From the NCBI GenBank assembly GCA_965207995.1, contig OZ242299.1, positions 1,116,001 through 1,180,000 on the forward strand: a stretch of 64,000 bases of DNA. Reading direction: 5' to 3'. Every line of letters starts with the position of its first letter. The first letter of the stretch is position 1. A model generated the notes under the pieces. The model saw only the letters and a program-made list of their open reading frames with translations, was not told the origin of the DNA and ran no database searches. The DNA comes from DAOUKH01 sp965207995 (GTDB taxonomy: Bacteria; Chloroflexota; Dehalococcoidia; SHYB01). Below, in pieces: positions 7,481-14,884 of the stretch. The translations under genes and the position numbers were made by a program.

Positions 7481-9451
7481 GTGAGTAGCCAGTATCCGCA
7501 CTTGATGTCGCCGTTGCGCATCGGCCCCGTCGAGGTGCGGAACCGCATGGTCAGTACGGCCCACGCCACGTGGTTGGGCTCCGACTATCGCCCCACGCCC
7601 GCGCTCGCCGCCTATCAGGCCGCGCGGGCTCGCGGCGGCATCGGCCTCATCATCCTAGAGAACTCTCGCGTGCATCCCACCGCGCGGGGAGGCCGCGCCG
7701 CGCTCGAAGCGTGGCACGAGGAGTCCATCCCGCACTACCGCAAGATTGCCGAGGCCGTGCAGGAGCACGGCGCGAAGATCTTCGCCCAGCTCATCCACAC
7801 CGGCCTGCGCACCGCCAGTATGGACACCGAGCAGCCCATCTGGGCCCCCTCCGGCGTCCGGCTCCCCTGGTTCACCGAAGTCCCCCATCAGATGAGCAAG
7901 ACCGAAATCCGCGAGCTCATCGAGTGGTGGGTCCGTTGCGCCGTCAACATGAAGCGCGCCGGCATGGACGGCGTCGAGATTCACGGCGCGCACGGCTTCC
8001 TCGTCGCCCAGTTCATATCGCCGGCGACCAACTTCCGCACCGACGAATACGGCGGCAGCTTGGAGAACCGGGCGCGCCTCCCCATGGAGCTCGCCGCGGC
8101 CGTCCGCGAAGCCATCGGCCCCGACATGGCCCTCGGCTTCCGCCTCAGCGCCGACGAGCTCATCCCCAACGGCCTCAAACTCGATGAGTCCACGCAAGTC
8201 GCGCGCTGGCTTGAGGACTCGGGCAACCTCGACTATCTGAGCATCTCCCATAGCGTCGAGTACGACCATATGAGCGTGGCCCAGCAGTTTGCCGACATGG
8301 CCTGGGGCCCCATGCCCTTCGTCCATCTGGCGGAGGCCGTCAAGGGCGCCGTGGGCGACATACCCATCATCGCCGCATGCAGGATCATCGAGCCCTCCCA
8401 GGCGGAAGGCATCCTCCGCGACGGCAAGGCCGACCTCGTCGCCATGACGCGCGCGCACCTCGCCGACCCCGACATCGGGGTCAAGATCCTCGAAGGGCGC
8501 GACGGCGAGATCCGCCAGTGCATCGGCAGCAACCAGGCCTGCGTCGGCCGGAGCAACGGCGAGCGGCACACCGGCTGCGTCATCAACCCCGAGGCCGGCC
8601 GGGAGCTTGAGCTTGGCGAAATCGAGCCCGCCGCCGAGCCGAAGGCCGTCGTCGTCGTGGGCGGAGGCCCCGCGGGAATGGAGGCGGCCCGCGTCGCCGC
8701 CCAACGCGGCCATCTCGTCGCCCTCTACGAGCGCGGCGAGCGCCTCGGCGGCCAGATCAACACGCTCGCCAAGGCCCCCCTGCGCCACGAGTTCGGCAAC
8801 ATCGTCGCCTGGATGGAGCTTCAGCTTCGCCGCCTCGGCGTCGTCGTCAAGCTCAACAGCGAGGCCACCCTCGAATCCATCCAGACCGAGGGCGCCGAAT
8901 GCGTCATCGTGGCCACGGGCTCCCTCACCCAGCAGCCCGAGATCGCGGGGGCCAACGGTAGCGGGCCCCGCGTCGTGACCGTCGAAGACATCCTCGAACG
9001 CCGGGTCCCCTTTGGTGAGCGGGCCCTGCTCCTCGACGACGACAACACCTTCCGCGCCGCCAGCGCCGTCGAGTTCCTCGTCGACGCCGGCGTGGAGACC
9101 CACTACGTCGTGCGCGCCGAAGGGGCGTGCTCCATCATGCACCCCTCGATGAAGCCGCCGATCAACAAGCGCCTCGGCGAAAAGGGCGTCCTCTACCATC
9201 GCTTCTCCCGTGTCCAAGAAGTACGCGGCGGCGACGTCGTCCTCGTCGACGGCCACAGCGGCGCGGAGCGTGTCCTCAAAGGGATCGACACCATCGTGAC
9301 CACCGCCCCCAACCGGCCCGACACCGCGCTCTACGACGCGCTCACCGCCCAGAACGGCGCATTGCCCGTGCTCATGGCGGGCGACTGCGTCGCCCCCCGG
9401 CAGGTCGCCGAAGCCATTCGCGAGGGACACCTGGCGGGCCGTTCGGTCTAG
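7481..9451 (+). CDS. NADH:flavin oxidoreductase/FAD-dependent reductase of the 2,4-dienoyl-CoA reductase type
   Basis: 656 residues with the two-part architecture of the family: an N-terminal FMN TIM barrel (MSPLRIGPVEVRNRMV, HGAHGFLVAQFISPATN, TDEYGGSLENRARLPME) and a C-terminal FAD/NAD-binding part (AVVVVGGGPAGMEAARVAA, VIVATGS). Relatives reduce double bonds and pass electrons FAD to [4Fe-4S] to FMN. The cluster motif is unusual: CIGSNQAC then a Cys 12 residues on, with Ser where the second Cys of CIGCNQxC is normal. The start is GTG at 7481. The reductase probably acts on an unsaturated intermediate of the operon's pathway. Confidence 0.9.
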   Translation: MSSQYPHLMSPLRIGPVEVRNRMVSTAHATWLGSDYRPTPALAAYQAARARGGIGLIILENSRVHPTARGGRAALEAWHEESIPHYRKIAEAVQEHGAKIFAQLIHTGLRTASMDTEQPIWAPSGVRLPWFTEVPHQMSKTEIRELIEWWVRCAVNMKRAGMDGVEIHGAHGFLVAQFISPATNFRTDEYGGSLENRARLPMELAAAVREAIGPDMALGFRLSADELIPNGLKLDESTQVARWLEDSGNLDYLSISHSVEYDHMSVAQQFADMAWGPMPFVHLAEAVKGAVGDIPIIAACRIIEPSQAEGILRDGKADLVAMTRAHLADPDIGVKILEGRDGEIRQCIGSNQACVGRSNGERHTGCVINPEAGRELELGEIEPAAEPKAVVVVGGGPAGMEAARVAAQRGHLVALYERGERLGGQINTLAKAPLRHEFGNIVAWMELQLRRLGVVVKLNSEATLESIQTEGAECVIVATGSLTQQPEIAGANGSGPRVVTVEDILERRVPFGERALLLDDDNTFRAASAVEFLVDAGVETHYVVRAEGACSIMHPSMKPPINKRLGEKGVLYHRFSRVQEVRGGDVVLVDGHSGAERVLKGIDTIVTTAPNRPDTALYDALTAQNGALPVLMAGDCVAPRQVAEAIREGHLAGRSV

Positions 9452-9469
9452 CCCTAAAGGAGGCGCGCT

Positions 9470-10297
9470 TTGCCGGTACAGATTCTCCGCGGCTACGCCG
9501 ACGCGCCCCAAGGGCAGGTCCACTACCGCGCCGCCGGTGCGGGCCCGGCCATCCTCCTGCTCCACCAAAACGGCATGGCGTCGGAGTGCTTCGACCGGCT
9601 GATTCCGCTCCTAGCGGAAACCCATCAAGTCGTCGCCTTCGACCTGCCCGGCCTCGGCGCGTCCGACCCGCCGCCGCACCCCTACCAAATCGCCGACTAC
9701 GCCGACCACCTCGTCGCCGCCGCCGACGCCCTCGGCCTGGAATCGCTCTCCCTCTTCGGCCACCACACTGGAGCGTCGGTTGGCATCGAGATCGCCGCGG
9801 CGTACCCCGGCCGCGTCGACGCCCTCATCCTCGACGGCGTCCCCATCTTCGACATCTCCTTCGACGAGCTCGCCGAGCGCGACCCCATCCTCTACGCGCC
9901 CATGAGCTTCGAGCTGGACGGCAGTCACATCACGCGGCTCTGGGACAGGATCGCCCGCCTCGGCGCGCGGGCCTTCCCCCGCCCCTTCGACGCCTCGGCG
10001 CTGGCCATCATCCAAGACGAGGTCCTGTCGAGGCTGACCGCGGGCGAAACCAACCGCGACGTCTACCGCGCCGTCTTCGCCTACGACCCTCGCGTCCGGC
10101 TTCCGCTGGTCGAGGCCCCCACGCTCCTCTTGGCGGGCGAAGGCGACCCCTTGGCCAGGAACAACGCGACGGCGGACGCCCTACTGCGGCGCAGCCGTAT
10201 CAAGGAGCTCTCCGCCGGCTCCTACTACACCACCTACGTCGACGCCGACGTCCTGGCCGAGGAGATCCTTGCCTTCATCCAAGACCCCGGCGTCTGA
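9470..10297 (+). CDS. Alpha/beta-hydrolase-fold protein lacking the Ser nucleophile, paralog of 4037
   Basis: 275 residues. The fold is visible in AILLLHQNGMASECF, VVAFDLPGLGASDPP and the elbow SLFGHHTGASVGIEIAAAYP. The elbow reads G-H-H-T-G, so His takes the place of Ser, and no typical late catalytic His is seen near AGSYYTTYVDADV. The start codon is TTG at 9470 with a very strong AAAGGAGG site upstream; no ATG fits the family N-terminus. It closes the plus-strand run that began at 1366. A small G/C dyad after the stop (CCGGCGCCGG) could help termination. Confidence 0.85.
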   Translation: MPVQILRGYADAPQGQVHYRAAGAGPAILLLHQNGMASECFDRLIPLLAETHQVVAFDLPGLGASDPPPHPYQIADYADHLVAAADALGLESLSLFGHHTGASVGIEIAAAYPGRVDALILDGVPIFDISFDELAERDPILYAPMSFELDGSHITRLWDRIARLGARAFPRPFDASALAIIQDEVLSRLTAGETNRDVYRAVFAYDPRVRLPLVEAPTLLLAGEGDPLARNNATADALLRRSRIKELSAGSYYTTYVDADVLAEEILAFIQDPGV

Positions 10298-10313
10298 GCC
10301 GGCGCCGGAACCG

Positions 10314-10739
10314 TCACCCGCCCGGTCCGCTGAACACGCCGATCTGCCGGTAGACCGTCAGCAGATCGAAGCAGTCCCACGTCTCCGCGATGCGCCCGCC
10401 CTCATAGCGGTCGATCGTATGCCCGCACGCCTCGATCCGCTTCCCCGTCGGAGCGACTCCTTGGAACACTCCCAGATGCGTGCCCCTGGCCACATAACGA
10501 GTCACCACGCGGTCGCCGTCGACCAGCACCTGCTCCACCGTCGAGGTCAGGTCGGGGAACGCCGTCCGCAGCGTCACGATGGCCCGCTTGTAGCCCTCCC
10601 GCCCCGCCGGCTGGTCCGATTCCAGCGGCGAATGGTTGACGTAGTCCGGCGCCAGCATCTCGTCGACTATGGCGAGGTTCCCCTTCGACCACGCCTCCTC
10701 GATGAAGGCGCGGGCCCGCTCCTTGACCGCGTCGCTCAT
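10314..10739 (-). CDS. SnoaL-like/ester cyclase family protein
   Basis: About 141 residues of the NTF2-like cone fold. Typical blocks are AWSKGNLAIVDEMLAPDYVNH, GREGYKRAIVTLRTAFPDL, DGDRVVTRYVARGTH and a final HTIDRYEGGRIAETWD. The family includes aldol cyclases and many small proteins of unknown role. The start is uncertain: ATG at 10739 gives the usual family length, and ATG at 10751 would add four residues. It is transcribed divergently from the MmgE/PrpD gene with about 55 bases between starts, so the two may share control. A second SnoaL protein lies at 17536. Confidence 0.85.
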   Translation of the reverse strand: MSDAVKERARAFIEEAWSKGNLAIVDEMLAPDYVNHSPLESDQPAGREGYKRAIVTLRTAFPDLTSTVEQVLVDGDRVVTRYVARGTHLGVFQGVAPTGKRIEACGHTIDRYEGGRIAETWDCFDLLTVYRQIGVFSGPGG

Positions 10740-10795
10740 CGCTTCACTCATCCGTGCAAATGCCGGGCAAAAGCCGCTCGTTCCGTGGTGAAACC

Positions 10796-12163
10796 ATGAC
10801 GAAACCACCCCAAACCCCCATCACAACCACCCTCAATGCATACATAAGTGGGGCCCTACGGCGGGACCTCCCGCCAAACGTGCTCGACAAGGCCAAACAC
10901 CACGTCCTGGACACCGTCGCCGCCATGATATCAGGGTCGCGTCTCCCTCCCGGCCGGCTCGCCATCCGCTATGCCGCGTCCCAGGGCGGCAGGCGGCAGG
11001 CCTGCGTCCTGGGGAGCCGCACCATCACCACCGCGGTCAACGCGGCCCTGGCCAACGGTATGCTCGCCCACGCCGACGAGACCGACGATTCCCACGCCCC
11101 GTCCTTCACCCACCCCGGCTGCGCCATCGTCCCCGCCGCGCTCGCCGCCGCCGAAGCCTACGGGCGCTCTGGCTTGGACCTGCTCAAAGCCGTCGTCGTC
11201 GGCTACGACATCGGCTGCCGCACCACCATCGCCGCCGGCCCCATGACCCTCGACGCCGCCTACCGCAGCACCCACAGCATCGGCGGCCTCTTCGGCGCCG
11301 CGGCGGCCGCCGGCCCCCTCTGCGGCCTCACCCAACAGCAGACGTCCTATTTGCTCGCCTACACGGTGCAGCAGTCGTCGGGCGTCACTTCATGGGCCCG
11401 CGACGGCGAGCATATAGAGAAAGCCTTCGACTTCGGCGGCATGCCCGCCCGCAACGGCGTCGCAGCCGCCACCATGGTCGCCGCCGGCTTTACCGGTATA
11501 GAAGACGCCCTCGACGGCAATCCCAGCTTCTGGGACGCCTTCAGCCCCTCCGCCAACCGCCCCGCCATGATCGACAACCTCGGCCACGATTTCGAAATAA
11601 TGCGCGCCAACATCAAAAAATGGCCGGTCGGCTCCCCCATCCAAGCCGCTCTAGACGCGCTGCAAACCCTGATGGCCGAGCACGGTTTCGCGCCGGAAAA
11701 CGTCAAGCGTATCGTGGCCCGCCTGCCCGACGACCTCGCCCACATCGTCGACAACCGGACCATGCCCGATATCAACCTGCAGCACATGCTGGCCCTGCTC
11801 CTCGTCGACGGCGCCGTCACCTTCGCCAACTCCCATGACACCGCCCGCATGGCCGACCCCCACGTCGCCGCCGTGCGCGACCGCATCGAGCTTGCCCCTA
11901 GCGCCGAGCTCACCGAGGCCAGGCCCCGGCGTCAGGGGATCGTCGAGGTCGAGACCGCCGACGGCGCCGTGCTGAGCCACCGCACCTACGCGGTCCGCGG
12001 CACCTCCGACAACCCGATGCCCCAGGAAGAGGTCACCACGAAGGCCCAAGACCTGCTTGAATCCGTGCTGGGGAACGACCGGGCGAACCAGTTGATCGAG
12101 GCGGTGTGGGCGCTCGATGAGCTCCCGGACGTCCGGGAGCTTCGCCCGATGCTGCGCGCCTAA
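10796..12163 (+). CDS. MmgE/PrpD family protein
   Basis: 455 residues. Family blocks: DKAKHHVLDTVAAMISGSRLPPG at the start, LANGMLAHADETDDSH (the HADE-type motif near the active site), AYRSTHSIGGLFGAAAAAGPL, and the late ARPRRQGIVEVETADG. Characterised members are 2-methylcitrate dehydratase and aconitate decarboxylase, but most relatives in environmental heterotrophs have unknown substrates. ATG at 10796 is preferred over a GTG at 10754 because the earlier codons overlap the divergent gene's start region and do not match the family. Its stop lies 6 bases from the convergent permease gene. Confidence 0.88.
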   Translation: MTKPPQTPITTTLNAYISGALRRDLPPNVLDKAKHHVLDTVAAMISGSRLPPGRLAIRYAASQGGRRQACVLGSRTITTAVNAALANGMLAHADETDDSHAPSFTHPGCAIVPAALAAAEAYGRSGLDLLKAVVVGYDIGCRTTIAAGPMTLDAAYRSTHSIGGLFGAAAAAGPLCGLTQQQTSYLLAYTVQQSSGVTSWARDGEHIEKAFDFGGMPARNGVAAATMVAAGFTGIEDALDGNPSFWDAFSPSANRPAMIDNLGHDFEIMRANIKKWPVGSPIQAALDALQTLMAEHGFAPENVKRIVARLPDDLAHIVDNRTMPDINLQHMLALLLVDGAVTFANSHDTARMADPHVAAVRDRIELAPSAELTEARPRRQGIVEVETADGAVLSHRTYAVRGTSDNPMPQEEVTTKAQDLLESVLGNDRANQLIEAVWALDELPDVRELRPMLRA

Positions 12164-12169
12164 TGCTCC

Positions 12170-13060
12170 CTAGGCCCCGCGCAGCCGGGGGTCGAGCACG
12201 TCGCGGATCGTGTCGCCGGCCAGGTTGAAGGCCAGCACCGCGACGGTGATCGCCAGGCCGGGGAAGAAGGCCAGGTACGGCGCCTGCTCCAAGAACGTCT
12301 GCGACAGCTTCAGCATGCCGCCCCAGGTCGGCGTCGGCGGCGGCGTCCCAAGTCCCAAGAAGCTCAGGGAGGCTTCCACGAGAATCGCGTAGCCGAATCC
12401 CAGGGACGCCAAGATGATGATGGGCGCCACGATATTCGGAAGGATGTGACGCAACACGATTCTTGGCCCGCTGCAGCCAATCGCCCGCGCCGCTTCGATG
12501 TACGTGTTCTCCTTCGCCGAGAGCACGGCGCTCCTAACGACCCGCGAGTTCGCCGGCGTCGCCACGATGGAGATGGCGATGACGGTATTGGTCGAGCTGG
12601 GCTCCAGCGCCGCCACCATGGCTAACGCCAACACGAGGCCGGGAAGCGCCTGGACACCGTCGACGATGCGCTGCACCCCGAGGTCGAAGACCCCGCCCAC
12701 GTAGCCGCTGACGAGACCGATGACCGCGCCCGCCCCCGTGGAGATCAGGACCGACAGAATCCCCACCTGCAGTGAGATGCGCGACCCGTGGATGATGCGG
12801 CTGAACGTGTCGCGTCCGATACCGTCCGTTCCGAAGAAGTGCGACCAGCTTGGCCCCTCCAGGGTGTCCCTGCTGATGTCGAAGGCATCGTGGGTCGACA
12901 CCAGCTCGGCGAACACCGCCGCGAAGGCCATGAGCAGGATGACGAACATGGACAACGTGCCGATGGGATGCCGCCGTGCAAACCGGCCGAACGCGAGCGT
13001 CCACCGCACGGCGGTCTCCCGCCACGTCGCGCCGCCGCGCATGCCGCTCAAGGAAGTCAT
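12170..13060 (-). CDS. ABC transporter permease, DppC/OppC type
   Basis: 296 residues. One N-terminal membrane segment (IGTLSMFVILLMAFAAVFAELV), then the SHFFGTDGIGRDTFSRIIHGSR block that marks DppC-type subunits, then five further hydrophobic segments and the EAA coupling loop (YIEAARAIGCSGPRIVLRHILPN). Ends with DTIRDVLDPRLRG. It imports a peptide or similar solute with the DppB-type partner, whose stop overlaps this start by 4 bp. No ATPase gene follows, so the ATP-binding subunits must lie elsewhere. Confidence 0.93.
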   Translation of the reverse strand: MTSLSGMRGGATWRETAVRWTLAFGRFARRHPIGTLSMFVILLMAFAAVFAELVSTHDAFDISRDTLEGPSWSHFFGTDGIGRDTFSRIIHGSRISLQVGILSVLISTGAGAVIGLVSGYVGGVFDLGVQRIVDGVQALPGLVLALAMVAALEPSSTNTVIAISIVATPANSRVVRSAVLSAKENTYIEAARAIGCSGPRIVLRHILPNIVAPIIILASLGFGYAILVEASLSFLGLGTPPPTPTWGGMLKLSQTFLEQAPYLAFFPGLAITVAVLAFNLAGDTIRDVLDPRLRGA

Positions 13061-14037
13061 TCGTATCGGACCCGCGGGTCAAGCCAGGAGTAGCAGAGAT
13101 CGACCACTAAGTTCATGACGACAAGGGCAAGCGCGAGGAACAACACCGCCGCCTGCAACTGAATGTAGTCGCGCCGCAGGATGGAGGTGAACACAAGATT
13201 GCCGAGACCCGGCAGCGAGTAGATGCTCTCCAATACGACGGCTCCGCCCAAGAGGAACCCCAAATTGGTGCCGACGAGCGTGATCACCGGGAGGACCGCG
13301 TTCCGCAGGGCGTGCCGGTAGAGCACGACGCGCTCGTTCAAGCCCTTCGACCGGGCGGTCCGGACGTAGTCCTCGCGCATCACTTCAAGCAGCGTCGACC
13401 GGGTCATCCGGGCTGTCGCCGCCACCAGTCGTATCCCGAGGATCGCCATGGGTATGGAGAACTGCTCAAGGTTTCGCAACGGGTCGTCGACAAACGGCGT
13501 GTAGCCGACAGGGGAGGAGTAGTTGAACCAGAGCGATGCGTAGAGTATCACCATGGTGGCGATCCAGAAGTCGGGGACCGCAAGCCCGATCACCGACAGG
13601 AACCGCGCGCCGGTGTCGACCGGCTTGTCTTGCTTCATCGCCGAGATGACGCCGAGCGGAACGCCCGCGAGCACACCGATGAGCATCCCGCCGAGCACCA
13701 GTTCGAGGCTCACCGGGATGGCGGACCAGAGCTGTTTCGTGGCCGGTTCGAGCGTCCAGAGCGACCGGCCCAGGTCGCCCCGGAAAAGGTCGCCAATCCA
13801 TTCACCCAGGCGGACGAGGAACGGCCGGTCGATCCCGAGGTCGGCCCGCAGGGCGTCGATTGTCTCCGGCGTCGCGTTGCCTATCTGGGTGAGGCGGGCG
13901 AGGACGACGTCGCCTGGAATGAACTCGATGAGCGAGAACACGATGATGCAGACGACCAACACCGTCGGCACCAGCAGCAGGACCCGGCGTATGAGGTAAT
14001 TACGCACGGTCGCCTCGACGCGCGGCCTTTGGGTCAC
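13057..14037 (-). CDS. ABC transporter permease, DppB/OppB type
   Basis: 326 residues. An N-terminal membrane helix (YLIRRVLLLVPTVLVVCIIV) and FIPGDVV motif, then the binding-protein-dependent permease domain with the coupling loop YVRTARSKGLNERVVLYRHAL and the end LVDLCYSWLDPRVRY. It forms the transmembrane pore with the DppC-type subunit. The start overlaps the end of the crotonase gene by 4 bp and the end overlaps the next start by 4 bp, so transport and CoA metabolism genes are coupled. Confidence 0.93.
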   Translation of the reverse strand: MTQRPRVEATVRNYLIRRVLLLVPTVLVVCIIVFSLIEFIPGDVVLARLTQIGNATPETIDALRADLGIDRPFLVRLGEWIGDLFRGDLGRSLWTLEPATKQLWSAIPVSLELVLGGMLIGVLAGVPLGVISAMKQDKPVDTGARFLSVIGLAVPDFWIATMVILYASLWFNYSSPVGYTPFVDDPLRNLEQFSIPMAILGIRLVAATARMTRSTLLEVMREDYVRTARSKGLNERVVLYRHALRNAVLPVITLVGTNLGFLLGGAVVLESIYSLPGLGNLVFTSILRRDYIQLQAAVLFLALALVVMNLVVDLCYSWLDPRVRYE

Positions 14038-14873
14038 GCATACCGGGAGTCCCTCTGCCGAAGAAAATCTCGAAGACCCAGCCGCGAGCGGGCTTCGTGG
14101 GCCTCCTTATGTTCGTCGCTACGCATGGCGGCGATCCAGACCTCCGTATGCTGCTCGTGCGAGAGGCGCCAGCCCTTGAGGTCGAGCATCTGGTTGATCG
14201 ACCGCTTCGTCGCCCGCACCGCTCCGGGCGGGGTCAGGGCGACCTTCCGGGCAAGCTCAGCCGCCGCCTGGTCGAGCTCCTCCCTCGGCACCACCTTGTT
14301 CACCATGCCCATCCGGAGCGCTTCCGCGGCCCCGATCGCCTCGCCCGTCCACATCAGCTCCTTGGCCTTCCGCGCCCCCAAGTCCCAGGGCTCGACCAAA
14401 ACCTCGACCCCCGCCGTCGCCATTCTAAGCACGGGATCGTAGAAGCTGGCGTCCTCCGACGCCACGATGAGGTCGCACATCGAGGCGAGCACCCAGGCCC
14501 CCGCCGGACACGGCCCGTGCACCTGTGCCACCGTGGGCTTGGACAGGTAGTGGATCGTGAAGAAGTAGCCGAGCACCTTCATCGTGAAATCGCGGAACGC
14601 CTGCTCGTTCCCTTCGAACCAGGGCCGGCCCTCCGGGGCGTTGAACGATTCCGGATCACGCGGCAACTGCTTCAGGTCGTGGCCCGCCGAGAAACACGCC
14701 CCGGCGCCGCGCAGCACCACGACCCTGACCGCGTCGTCCGCCTCGGCGGCGCGGAATGCCGCGTCCAGCTCGTCCTTCATCACCTCGTTCTGCGCGTTCC
14801 TCACCTCTGGCCGGTTCAGCGTGATGAAGGCGACGGGGCCGTCGACCTCATACAGAATCGTCTCGTAGGCCAT
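14034..14873 (-). CDS. Enoyl-CoA hydratase/isomerase (crotonase) family protein
   Basis: 279 residues from ATG at 14873, which has GGAAG 5 bases upstream and the typical start MAYETILYEVDGPVAFITLN; ATG at 14885 overlapping the previous stop is the alternative. Family marks are LNRPEVRNAQ, the CoA-binding GACFSAGHDLKQL and the oxyanion region CPAGAWVLASMCDLIVASED. The two Glu residues used by true hydratases are not evident: the usual G-G-C-E-L-A stretch reads A-W-V-L-A here. A different crotonase reaction, such as isomerisation or hydrolysis, is likely. It lies between the CoA-transferase and the permeases. Confidence 0.85.
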   Translation of the reverse strand: MAYETILYEVDGPVAFITLNRPEVRNAQNEVMKDELDAAFRAAEADDAVRVVVLRGAGACFSAGHDLKQLPRDPESFNAPEGRPWFEGNEQAFRDFTMKVLGYFFTIHYLSKPTVAQVHGPCPAGAWVLASMCDLIVASEDASFYDPVLRMATAGVEVLVEPWDLGARKAKELMWTGEAIGAAEALRMGMVNKVVPREELDQAAAELARKVALTPPGAVRATKRSINQMLDLKGWRLSHEQHTEVWIAAMRSDEHKEAHEARSRLGLRDFLRQRDSRYA

Positions 14874-14884
14874 GCTCGCTTCCA

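Noticed and set aside
7655..9568. A 637-codon open frame on the minus strand opposite the flavin reductase gene
   Set aside because: Same low-complexity antisense pattern; the plus-strand FMN/FAD enzyme is certain.
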